The notes beneath the pieces were generated by a model. It made no database searches. It saw nothing but the letters and a program-made list of their open reading frames with translations, and was not told the DNA's origin. A stretch of DNA of 64,000 nt from NCBI GenBank assembly GCA_016278265.1, contig JADQCE010000001.1, positions 248,001 through 312,000 of the forward strand, read 5' to 3'. Shown in pieces: positions 53,100-61,100 of this stretch. The position numbers and the translations under genes were made by a program. Source of the stretch: Halothiobacillus sp. GTDB taxonomy: Bacteria; Pseudomonadota; Gammaproteobacteria; Halothiobacillales; Halothiobacillaceae. The first letter of the stretch is position 1. Each line of letters starts with the position of its first letter.

Positions 53100-54152
53100 T
53101 CAGGGCATGGCCTTGAGCGGCTCGGCCGGGAGATTGCCCATGTCGGCGTCATCCTCGGCATTCCCGGCGCCGTCTGCGTCCTCTTCGCCCGCGTCGGTCT
53201 CATCATCCGCTTGGGTCTGATTGTCATCGCGCTCGACCATCGACCGGACATCGCTGGTGAGAATCTCGACATTGGCCGATTCACGCAGCTCGGCGATCAT
53301 GTCGTTGATGGCATCACGCCGGGCCTGATCTTCCAGCTCCGGGCGCATCTGCTCGAGCGTCGGCTTGGGCATCGGGCGGGTTTCCTCGAGCTGCACGATG
53401 TGCCAGCCGAACCGCGTCTTGACCGGATTCTCTGCGCGCTGACCCGGCTCCAGGGCGCCGACGGCGTCGGCGAAGGGTTCAACCATCTGGTCGAGGGAGA
53501 ACCAGCCCAGATCGCCGCCAGCTTCACCCGAACCGGTGTCTTTGGAGTGTTCTTGGGCAAGTTCACCGAAGTCCGCGCCCTCGTCGAGCTCCGCGATCAG
53601 CTCGCGGGCGGTCTCCTCGTCCTCGACCAGGATGTGCATGGCGCGGTACTGGGTCTCTTCGCCCAGGGCCTCCATTTCGCGCTCATAGGCGGCATCGACA
53701 TCTGCCTCGCTCACTTCCATCTCGGTCATGAAGTTCATGAGATAGGCATTGGCGAGCTGGTTGTCGATCGCGTTCTGCACACGCGCCTGGGTGCGCGGGT
53801 CGCTGTCCAGACCCTGTTCACGGGCGCGGTTGGCCAGCAATCGCAATTCGACCATGCGGCTGACCAGGCGTTCCTCGGGCACCTCGGCGCCCAGGTTTTC
53901 CTTCACTACCTCGAGGTTCTCGCGGTAGAGCGGGGAGCCATTGATGCGCGCGATCACTTCACCGCCTTCAATGGTGGCGAACGAGCCCGACGGAGCGCTC
54001 TGCTGGCCCAGCGGGGTCTTCTCGGCAGACTGCGGGCGGTCGTCGCTGCAACCGGTCATTGCGCCGGCGCTGATGAGCAGGCCCGCGCTCAGCGCGATCG
54101 CCAGCCGATGGCGACGGTGGGGGAATCGGTTGGAGGTCAGTTTGCTATCCAT
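53100..54152 (-). CDS. Lipoprotein parvulin-type peptidyl-prolyl isomerase
   Basis: The 350-residue product has a lipoprotein signal with lipobox MTGC, an N-terminal SurA-like helical part and a parvulin (PpiC) domain near residues 190-290 (YRAMHILVEDEETARELIAELDEGADF, GGDLGWFSLDQMV, GWHIVQLEE). It should assist folding of envelope proteins, anchored in a membrane. The last 50 residues are acidic and repetitive (DDETDAGEEDADGAG). ATG 54152 has AAGGA eight bases upstream. Confidence 0.9.
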   Translation of the reverse strand: MDSKLTSNRFPHRRHRLAIALSAGLLISAGAMTGCSDDRPQSAEKTPLGQQSAPSGSFATIEGGEVIARINGSPLYRENLEVVKENLGAEVPEERLVSRMVELRLLANRAREQGLDSDPRTQARVQNAIDNQLANAYLMNFMTEMEVSEADVDAAYEREMEALGEETQYRAMHILVEDEETARELIAELDEGADFGELAQEHSKDTGSGEAGGDLGWFSLDQMVEPFADAVGALEPGQRAENPVKTRFGWHIVQLEETRPMPKPTLEQMRPELEDQARRDAINDMIAELRESANVEILTSDVRSMVERDDNQTQADDETDAGEEDADGAGNAEDDADMGNLPAEPLKAMP

Positions 54153-54216
54153 GTATGAGTCCTTTGATTTTTGGTGTGGTTCGTTTTTCGTTCTGATGGG
54201 GAGGCGCCGTCGGGTA

Positions 54217-54522
54217 CTAACCGGTGGCACCGAAAATGGGCTTGTAGGGGCGCACGTCGACCGAGGCGTATACGCCGCCGGCCTGAAACGGGTCGGCCTC
54301 GGCCCAGGCGCGGGCCGCATCCAGGCTCTCGAAGGCCGCGACAATCAGGCTGCCGGACAGTCCCCGGTCCGGGTCTGCCGGGTCGATCGGCAGGGGGCCA
54401 GCAGTGAGGATCCGGCCCTCGTCGGTCATCCGCTCGATGCGCGCACGGTGGGCGTCGCGGTGCTTGGCCCGCAGCGGGGCGCTGTCGGCCACGTCTTTGG
54501 CCATGATCATAAACCATTGCAT
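54217..54522 (-). CDS. yciI: YciI family protein
   Basis: The 101-residue product matches YCII: RAKHRDAHRARIERMTDEGRILTAGPLP and FESLDAARAWAEADPFQAGGVY. The fold is a ferredoxin-like dimer with a conserved His and Asp pocket, reaction unknown. ATG 54522 is the family start. It lies 34 bases after yciB, as in many gammaproteobacteria. Confidence 0.92.
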   Translation of the reverse strand: MQWFMIMAKDVADSAPLRAKHRDAHRARIERMTDEGRILTAGPLPIDPADPDRGLSGSLIVAAFESLDAARAWAEADPFQAGGVYASVDVRPYKPIFGATG

Positions 54523-54556
54523 TGGCGGTGCGTCCTCCGTCGCTATCAGGGGGCGA

Positions 54557-55135
54557 TCAGGGGCGTTCGTCGCCATCCTGCGGGCCGGTCTCCGCCTCGA
54601 CCTCGGCCGGCCGTTCGGCGTACAGGCCAAGATAGAGCCCCTGTAGGATCATGAACACGAAGGTCATGCCCATCAAGCCGAACAGCTTGAAGTTGACCCA
54701 GAATGCCTCGGAAAACTGGTAGGCGACCAGGATGTTGGCCACGCCCGAAATCAGGAAAAAGGCAACCCAGGCCCAGTTGACGCGGTGCCAGACGGCCTTG
54801 GGGACCTGGATGATGTGCTCCATCATTCGCTGGACCAGCGGCTTCTTGCCGATGAATGCGCTGCCGAGGAACACCAGCGCGAACAGCCAGTTGAGGATGG
54901 TGGGCTTCCACATGATGAACAGCGGGTTGTGCAGTATCAGCGTCATGCCGCCGAACAGGATGATCAGTCCGGCCGACACCCAGTGCATCCGCTCGACCTT
55001 GCGCCACATCAGCCAGCCGGCGGCGATCTGCGCCACCGAGGCCACCATGGCCACCGCGGTGGCGACATAGATGCCCTCCAGGTGATAGGCAGCGAAGAAC
55101 AGCAGAATGGGGAAGAAGTCGAACAGGAATTTCAT
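54557..55135 (-). CDS. yciB: Inner membrane-spanning protein YciB
   Basis: The 192-residue product has five membrane helices and begins MKFLFDFFPILLFFAAYHLEGIY. VFLGSAFIGKKPLVQRMM is a strong family marker. YciB (septation protein A) affects cell envelope synthesis. The start at ATG 55135 is the family position. It is upstream of yciI in an operon, and divergent from yciO. Confidence 0.95.
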   Translation of the reverse strand: MKFLFDFFPILLFFAAYHLEGIYVATAVAMVASVAQIAAGWLMWRKVERMHWVSAGLIILFGGMTLILHNPLFIMWKPTILNWLFALVFLGSAFIGKKPLVQRMMEHIIQVPKAVWHRVNWAWVAFFLISGVANILVAYQFSEAFWVNFKLFGLMGMTFVFMILQGLYLGLYAERPAEVEAETGPQDGDERP

Positions 55136-55313
55136 CGTGTCTCGCGTAATGGTAAGGAACCTGGAACCGAGGCTGGCAGGACGTGCCCGCTGCCGCTTGC
55201 AGTACACTAACATGGGCCTGAGGGCGCGGGGAGCGAGCCGTTTGGCCGTCCGCTCCCTCACCCCGTTAACCGGGGCCCGCCATCACAGCCATCCGACGCC
55301 ACGAGGGTCATGC

Positions 55314-55940
55314 ATGACCAGAATGCTCGACATCCATCCCGAGACCCCCCAGCCACGCCTCGTCAAGCAGGCCGCCGACGCGATTGCCCGCGGGAAGATC
55401 GTGGTCGTACCGACCGACTCGGGCTACGCGCTTGCCTGCCGCCTGGAGGACAAGAACGCGATCGAGCGCATCGGGCAGATCCGTCGTGACGATGGCATCC
55501 ACCATATGACCCTGTCGGTGCGCGATCTATCCGAGCTGGGGGTCTATGCCAAGGTGGATAATGTCCAGTTTCGTTTTCTCAAGACCCACATCCCCGGCCC
55601 CTACACCTTCATTCTGCCGGCGACGCGCGAGGTCCCCAGGCGATTGCAGCACGAGAAGAAGCGCTCGATCGGCCTGCGGGTGCCTTCGCACGTGGTCTTG
55701 CGCGCCATTCTCGAGGCCCTCGACACGCCGATCCTGAGCGCCTCCTTGGTGATCCCGGACCTCGATGAACCACTGGACGATCCGGAGCTGTTCCCGACCG
55801 CGGTCACCAACCAGGTCGACCTGATCGCCGGCGCGGGCTTTCTCGAGCAGATCCCGGGCACGGTGCTCGATCTGACCGGCGACGATTTCGAGGTCCAGCG
55901 CGAAGGGCTCGGCGGCGTGCCGCCCGAACTGGCGGACTGA
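55314..55940 (+). CDS. yciO: YciO family (YrdC/Sua5-like) protein
   Basis: The 208-residue product aligns with E. coli YciO (206 aa): IHPETPQPRLVKQAADAI, VVPTDSGYALACRLEDKNAIERI and IPGPYTFILPATREVPRR. It has the YrdC fold that in TsaC makes threonylcarbamoyl-AMP, but YciO's own role is less certain. ATG 55314 has GAGGG seven bases upstream. The M50 protease gene starts eight bases after its stop. Confidence 0.93.
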   Translation: MTRMLDIHPETPQPRLVKQAADAIARGKIVVVPTDSGYALACRLEDKNAIERIGQIRRDDGIHHMTLSVRDLSELGVYAKVDNVQFRFLKTHIPGPYTFILPATREVPRRLQHEKKRSIGLRVPSHVVLRAILEALDTPILSASLVIPDLDEPLDDPELFPTAVTNQVDLIAGAGFLEQIPGTVLDLTGDDFEVQREGLGGVPPELAD

Positions 55941-55947
55941 CCCGGAC

Positions 55948-56604
55948 GTGCTGGAGCTCTCGTTGTTGCAGAAGATCGCGATCGGCATCCTGCCGATCCT
56001 GTTGGCCGTGACCGTGCACGAAGCGGCGCACGGCTATGTCGCCAACGCGCTGGGCGATCCCACCGCCAAGCGGGCCGGGCGACTGACACTCAACCCGATC
56101 CCCCACATCGACTGGCTGGGCACGCTCGTCGTGCCGCTGCTGATGTACCTGTTCACGCCGTTCGTCTTCGGATGGGCCAAGCCGGTGCCGATCAATGCCG
56201 CCCGTCTGCGCGACCCGCGTCGCGGCATGTTCCTGGTCGCGGCGGCCGGCCCCGGGGTCAATATCCTGATGGCGCTCGGCTGGGCATTGGTCACCGGGCT
56301 GGCGTTGAAGGGTCTCGACGGCGGCATGCGCTTTGCCGAAGCATTGGCCTTGATGGGGCAGGTGGGGATCTTCATCAACCTAATACTTGCCGTGTTCAAT
56401 CTGCTGCCCATTCTGCCGCTCGACGGTGGGCGGATGCTGGTGGCCGTGCTACCGGCGAGCTGGGGCGACCGGTTGTCACGGTTCGAGTCGTGGGGGCTGC
56501 CGATCGTGGTGGTGCTCCTGGTCAGCGGCGTGCTCTCGGCAATCCTGTTGCCGATCATGGGCACGCTGCTCGGCTGGTTCAACGCGTTGATCCATGTCTT
56601 CTGA
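55948..56604 (+). CDS. Site-2 protease-like M50 membrane metalloprotease
   Basis: The 218-residue product has several membrane helices, the zinc motif HEAAH (His24, Glu25, His28) and the third ligand Asp159 in LLPILPLDGGRM, with the family NPIPHID. No PDZ domain is present, so it belongs to the small Rv2625c/YdiL-like group of uncertain substrate rather than RseP. The start is GTG 55948. scpA follows immediately, a conserved context. Confidence 0.9.
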   Translation: MLELSLLQKIAIGILPILLAVTVHEAAHGYVANALGDPTAKRAGRLTLNPIPHIDWLGTLVVPLLMYLFTPFVFGWAKPVPINAARLRDPRRGMFLVAAAGPGVNILMALGWALVTGLALKGLDGGMRFAEALALMGQVGIFINLILAVFNLLPILPLDGGRMLVAVLPASWGDRLSRFESWGLPIVVVLLVSGVLSAILLPIMGTLLGWFNALIHVF

Positions 56605-56611
56605 GGGTCAG

Positions 56612-57463
56612 ATGCAACAAACGGATTCGCGTCGCTGGCCGGATGCCACGCCGCGCGTATCCGGCCAGCCACTCGAGCAGCTGCCGCTGGATCTTTACAT
56701 CCCGGCGGATGCGCTGGCGATCTGGCTCGAGCAGTTCGAGGGGCCGCTGGATCTCTTGCTCTACCTGATCCGCAAGCACAACATCGACATCCTCGAGATC
56801 CCCGTCGCGCGGGTCACCGAGCAGTACCTCGACTACCTCGCCCTGATGAAATCGATGGCGATCGAACTGGCGGCCGAGTACTTGCTGATGGCCGCCTGGC
56901 TGACCGAGATCAAGTCGCGCATGCTTCTGCCGCCCGAGCCGCGCGAGGACGACGAGGAGGAGCCGCTCGACCCGCGCGCCGAACTGGTCGAGCGGCTGCT
57001 CGAGTACGAGCGCACCACCCGGGCGGCCGGTCTCCTCGATGAGCAATCGCGGCGCGGGCGCGACTGGTTCGACCTGTCGATCGAGCCGCCCGGGTCACCT
57101 GGGCGCCTGCCCGTCCCGGCGGTGCCGGCCGATCTCGCCGGGTTGATTGCAGCGATGCAGGGGCTGCTGCGCGAAGGCAGCGTGCGGCGCGCCCACCACG
57201 TGCGTGCCGAGGCCTTGAGCATCCGCCAACGGATGACCGAGATTCTCGATGCCCTGGCGGGCCGGACGAGTTGCGAGCTGACCGAGGTCTTTCACCCCGG
57301 GGAGGGGCGCATGGGGGTCGCGGTGACCACCGTGGCGGTGCTGGAACTCGCACGCACCCATGCGCTGGACTGGTCGCAGGAAAGCCCCTTTGGGCCCGTG
57401 ACCCTATTTCGCCTGACCGGCAAGACCCCCGAGCCGGCCGTTGAAGAGGAGATGCCCCGATGA
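56612..57463 (+). CDS. scpA: Segregation and condensation protein A
   Basis: The 283-residue product is an ScpA kleisin: FEGPLDLLLYLIRKHNIDILEIPVARVTEQYLDYL in the N-terminal part, an acidic linker, and a C-terminal winged helix region. It links the two heads of the SMC dimer in chromosome condensation. I choose ATG 56612 because GAGGG precedes it; ATG 56594 overlaps the M50 gene. Its stop overlaps scpB by four bases. Confidence 0.94.
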   Translation: MQQTDSRRWPDATPRVSGQPLEQLPLDLYIPADALAIWLEQFEGPLDLLLYLIRKHNIDILEIPVARVTEQYLDYLALMKSMAIELAAEYLLMAAWLTEIKSRMLLPPEPREDDEEEPLDPRAELVERLLEYERTTRAAGLLDEQSRRGRDWFDLSIEPPGSPGRLPVPAVPADLAGLIAAMQGLLREGSVRRAHHVRAEALSIRQRMTEILDALAGRTSCELTEVFHPGEGRMGVAVTTVAVLELARTHALDWSQESPFGPVTLFRLTGKTPEPAVEEEMPR

Positions 57464-58068
57464 CCGACATGCTGCCTCCTTCGGACGACGCCGACCCCCG
57501 TATGCCCCCGGGCAGTGAGCCGCCGGAGGGCCTGGTCGAACTGGTCGAGGCCTTGTTGCTTACCGTCGACGAATCCCTCTCGCTGGAGGCACTGGGTGCC
57601 ATGGTGGGCCAGGAGACGGCGCCCGAGTTGCTCGAGGCGGCGCTGGCACGCGTGGCAAAGCGTTGGCAATCGCATCGTTTCGTCGAGCTGACCAGCCGGG
57701 AGATCGGCGGGCGTCGCGTCTGGCAGCTGGTGGCCACCGCCGCCGTCGCCCCATATCTCAAGGCGGGCGACCCCGGACGGGTGCCGAAGCTCAGCCGCGC
57801 GGCACTGGAAACGCTGGCGTTGATCGCCTGGCGCCAACCGATCACGCGTGGCGAGATCGAGGCGGCGCGTGGGGTGGCGGTCAATCCCCAGATCCTCAAG
57901 CAACTGGCCGAACGGGGCTGGGTGCGGAGTCTCGGCGTCAAGGACAGCCCGGGACGGCCGGAGATGCTGGGCACCACGCGTGAGTTTCTGGGCGACTTCG
58001 GCCTGGATTCGCTCGCGGAGCTGCCGGATTTCGAACGTTTTGCTGGCCAGGACGATATCGATGTGTGA
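57460..58068 (+). CDS. scpB: Segregation and condensation protein B
   Basis: The 202-residue product has the two winged-helix ScpB domains (LVEALLLTVDESLSLEALGAMVG, LSRAALETLALIAWRQPITRGEIEAARGVAV, GRPEMLGTTREFLGDFGL). It binds ScpA and stabilises SMC-kleisin complexes. The ATGA overlap with scpA shows translational coupling. Confidence 0.96.
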   Translation: MTDMLPPSDDADPRMPPGSEPPEGLVELVEALLLTVDESLSLEALGAMVGQETAPELLEAALARVAKRWQSHRFVELTSREIGGRRVWQLVATAAVAPYLKAGDPGRVPKLSRAALETLALIAWRQPITRGEIEAARGVAVNPQILKQLAERGWVRSLGVKDSPGRPEMLGTTREFLGDFGLDSLAELPDFERFAGQDDIDV

Positions 58069-58122
58069 ACAGGTATGCCGCCCGCTTGAATGCGGGTCCG
58101 ACAACCGCGACAGGGAGAGGTC

Positions 58123-59088
58123 ATGACCCAGCATTCCGCCGATGAGATCCGCAGTCTCGATCAGCTGATCGAGCAGGCGCGCGCCCTGCCACCGGCCCCG
58201 ACGGCGGTGGTCGGTGCCGACGAGGCCCATATTGTCGAGGCCGCGCATCACGCGGCCGAGGCCGGCCTGATCGAACCGGTACTGATCGGTCGGGGCGCGC
58301 GCATCGAGGCGCTCATGGCCGAGCAAGGCGTGAGCTTCCCGGTCATCGATGCGCCCGGTCCGGAACAGGCGGCGCGACCGGCGGTCGACGCGGTCGAGTC
58401 CGGCCGGGTGGGGCTGTTGATGAAGGGGGCGATCCACAGCGACGTGTTCCTGCGGCCGATCATCCGCGAATTGCGAAGCGGCCCGCGTATCTCGCATGTG
58501 TTCATGGCGGAGATGGCCAGCTACCACAAGCTGCTGTTCATCACGGATGCGGCGATCAATATCGAGCCGGACGTGCGCGCCAAGGCCGAGATCCTGCAGA
58601 ATGCAGTCAACCTGACCTGGTGGCTGGGCAACCAACGGGCCCGGGTGGCGGCCCTCTCGGCCATCGAAATGGTCAATCCGGCCATCCCCTCGACCCTGGA
58701 CGCCGCCTGCCTGGCCAAGATGGGGGAGCGGGGCCAGATCGCGCATGCGCAGATCGACGGGCCGTTGGCCTTTGACACGGCGATCTCGGCCGAATCGGCG
58801 CGCATCAAGGGCCTGACCAGCCCGGTGGCGGGCCACGCCGATATCCTGTTGGTTCCGGATCTGGTCTCAGGCAATATCCTCTACAAGGATCTCGAGTATC
58901 TGGCCGGGGCGCGCTTTGCCGGCATCGTGCTGGGCGCCTGCGTGCCGGTGGTGCTGACCTCGCGGGCCGATCCCGAGGATGTGCGGATCGCCTCGCTGGC
59001 CCTGGCCCGCGTGGCGGCCCATCGTCAGGCGCGGGTCGACCCGCTGCCGCCGTTCGAGGTCGGCGGTTGTGGCCACCTGCCGCATTGA
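58123..59088 (+). CDS. Phosphate acetyl/butyryltransferase family protein
   Basis: The 321-residue product is a PTA/PTB fold enzyme: VVGADEAHIVEAAHHAAEAG, GLLMKGAIHSDVFLRP and the late GHADILLVPDLVSGNILYKDLEYLAGARFAGIVLG. These enzymes transfer acyl groups between CoA and phosphate. Whether the substrate is acetyl- or butyryl-CoA cannot be told, and no acetate or butyrate kinase gene lies in this window. ATG 58123 has AGGGAGAGG upstream. Confidence 0.88.
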   Translation: MTQHSADEIRSLDQLIEQARALPPAPTAVVGADEAHIVEAAHHAAEAGLIEPVLIGRGARIEALMAEQGVSFPVIDAPGPEQAARPAVDAVESGRVGLLMKGAIHSDVFLRPIIRELRSGPRISHVFMAEMASYHKLLFITDAAINIEPDVRAKAEILQNAVNLTWWLGNQRARVAALSAIEMVNPAIPSTLDAACLAKMGERGQIAHAQIDGPLAFDTAISAESARIKGLTSPVAGHADILLVPDLVSGNILYKDLEYLAGARFAGIVLGACVPVVLTSRADPEDVRIASLALARVAAHRQARVDPLPPFEVGGCGHLPH

Positions 59089-59197
59089 CGCCTGGCCGGA
59101 TTCGAGCCTGGCCCGCCTCAAGGCCAGCCGTTTTGACCGCTTCAACGTTTAACGTTTCACGACCTCAAAGACCGTTCAGCCGAAGGACTTTCTACTC

Positions 59198-60844
59198 ATG
59201 CCATTGCACGAACTTGCCGGCCAGACGCCGCCCCGTGACTTTCTCGTCGACGTGCCGCGACTGATCAGTGCCTACTACCAAGGCGAACCGCTGGTGGAGG
59301 ACCCGTCGCAACGCATTTCCTTTGGCACCTCGGGGCATCGCGGCTCAAGTCTTACCGGTTCGTTCAACGAGGCCCACATTGCCGCGGTGACCGCCGCACT
59401 GGTCGAGTATCGCCGCCGTCAGGGGATCGACGGGCCGATCCTGATCGGGTTCGACACACACGCGCTGGCCTGGCCGGCCTTCATGACGTGCGTCGAGGTG
59501 CTGGCGGCCGCCGGTGTGTCGTTCCGCTATCAGCACGACAATGCCCCCACTCCCACACCGGTGATTTCCCAGGCGATCATCGCGGCCAACCGGCAACGTA
59601 GCCAGGGCGCGGCACGTTGTGACGGCGTCATCCTGACCCCGTCGCACAACCCACCGGGTGACGGTGGCTTCAAGTACAACCCGCCTCACGGTGGCCCAGC
59701 AGATACCGAGGCCACCGGCTGGATCGAGCGTCGCGCCAACGAATTGCTGGCGGACTGGCAGACCATCTCCCGCCAGCCGTTCGACCGCGCCATCAAGGGT
59801 AATGCCGCCCAGGCCGCGGATTTCATTCGCCCCTACGTCGAGGCACTCGACACGGTCGTGGACATGCAGGCAATTGCCCATGCCGGTGTCTCGATCGGGG
59901 TCGACCCGATGGGCGGGGCGGGGCTGCCGTACTGGGAGCCGATCGCCGAGCATTACGGTCTCGACCTGACCGTGGTCAATCGCCAGATCGAGCCGGATTT
60001 TCGCTTCATCCCGCTGGATCATGACGGCAAGATCCGCATGGACTGCTCCTCGCCCTACGCGATGGCGGACTTGCTCAAGATCAAGGATCGCTTCGATGTG
60101 GCCTTCGGCAACGACACCGATGCCGACCGCCATGGCATCGTCAGTCCCGAGGGCGGGTTGATCAATCCCAACCATTTCCTGTCGGTGGCGATCGATTACC
60201 TGTTCGGCCATCGGCCCGACTGGCGCGACGATCTCAAGGTGGGCAAGACCATCGTGTCGAGTTCGATGATCGATCGTGTCGCCGGTGGACTGGGACGCGA
60301 GGTCTACGAGACGCCGGTGGGCATCAAGTGGTTCCAGCCGGGGCTGACCGACGGCTGGTTGGGTTTTGGTGGCGAGGAATCCGCCGGGGCGACCTTCCTG
60401 GCCCGCAACGGCGAGGTCTGGAACACCGACAAGGACGGGTTGACCATGGGGCTGCTGGCCGCCGAGATCCTTGCGGTGACCGGGGAGGACGTCTGGGCCC
60501 GCTTCAATCGCCTGATCGACCGCTTTGGGCAGCCGTTCTACGCCCGTCGCGATGCCGAGCTGAGCGCCGAGCAGAAGGAGCGCTTCAAGGCACTCGACCC
60601 GAACACGCTTGCGATCGACACCCTGGCCGGCGAGTCGGTCACCGGTATCCGCACCCAGGCCCCCGGTAATGACGCGCCGATTGGCGGGCTCAAGGTGGAG
60701 ACGGCCAATGGCTGGTTTGCCGCCCGCCCGTCCGGGACCGAGCCCATCTACAAGATCTACGCCGAGAGCTTCCGGGACCCCGGTCACCTTGAGGAAATCT
60801 TCGCCCAGGCCGAACAGGTTGTGGGCGATGCGTTAAACGGCTAG
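59198..60844 (+). CDS. pgm: Phosphoglucomutase (alpha-D-glucose phosphate-specific)
   Basis: The 548-residue product is close in length to E. coli Pgm (546). It has the phosphoserine loop TPSHNPP, the magnesium loop DTDADRHGIV and the substrate loop GGEESAGATF, with phosphate-binding RPSGTEPIYKIY at the end. It interconverts glucose-1-P and glucose-6-P. The gap upstream holds no recognised feature. Confidence 0.96.
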   Translation: MPLHELAGQTPPRDFLVDVPRLISAYYQGEPLVEDPSQRISFGTSGHRGSSLTGSFNEAHIAAVTAALVEYRRRQGIDGPILIGFDTHALAWPAFMTCVEVLAAAGVSFRYQHDNAPTPTPVISQAIIAANRQRSQGAARCDGVILTPSHNPPGDGGFKYNPPHGGPADTEATGWIERRANELLADWQTISRQPFDRAIKGNAAQAADFIRPYVEALDTVVDMQAIAHAGVSIGVDPMGGAGLPYWEPIAEHYGLDLTVVNRQIEPDFRFIPLDHDGKIRMDCSSPYAMADLLKIKDRFDVAFGNDTDADRHGIVSPEGGLINPNHFLSVAIDYLFGHRPDWRDDLKVGKTIVSSSMIDRVAGGLGREVYETPVGIKWFQPGLTDGWLGFGGEESAGATFLARNGEVWNTDKDGLTMGLLAAEILAVTGEDVWARFNRLIDRFGQPFYARRDAELSAEQKERFKALDPNTLAIDTLAGESVTGIRTQAPGNDAPIGGLKVETANGWFAARPSGTEPIYKIYAESFRDPGHLEEIFAQAEQVVGDALNG

Positions 60845-60868
60845 CTTGGCCCCGCGTCCGGGCAACCA

Positions 60869-60897
60869 TGGACGTGACGCGGCCAAGCCGCTATCAT
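60869..60897 (+). promoter_or_regulatory. Predicted promoter of tRNA-Arg(CCG)
   Basis: TGGACG (60869-60874), 17 bases, TATCAT (60892-60897). Initiation would be near 60904, about 32 bases before the tRNA. Confidence 0.5.
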
Positions 60898-60935
60898 GCC
60901 GCCCTTGCTTGGTGAGGCTGCCCTCACCGACAAAC

Positions 60936-61012
60936 GCGCCCGTAGCTCAGCTGGATAGAGTGTCGGCCTCCGAAGCCGAAGGTCACAGGTTCGAATCCTG
61001 TCGGGCGCACCA
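60936..61012 (+). tRNA. tRNA-Arg (anticodon CCG)
   Basis: A 77-base cloverleaf: acceptor GCGCCCG/CGGGCGC, D arm GCTC/GAGT, anticodon stem TCGGC/GCCGA with loop CTCCGAA (anticodon CCG, reads CGG), T stem ACAGG/CCTGT and encoded CCA. It is a single gene with a strong terminator 19 bases later. Confidence 0.95.
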
Positions 61013-61030
61013 GATACGGCGACTGCCTGT

Positions 61031-61082
61031 CGCCACGAAAAACGCCCCTGCGAGCGCTGCTCCGGGGGCGTTTTTCGTGGCG
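61031..61082. terminator. Bidirectional terminator with 18-bp arms
   Basis: CGCCACGAAAAACGCCCC (61031-61048) is perfectly complementary to 61065-61082, with a 16-base loop. Each strand has five T within its downstream arm. It separates tRNA-Arg(CCG) from the end of the convergent GGDEF-EAL gene. Confidence 0.88.
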
Positions 61083-61100
61083 GTCCAGACGTGCCGCCGT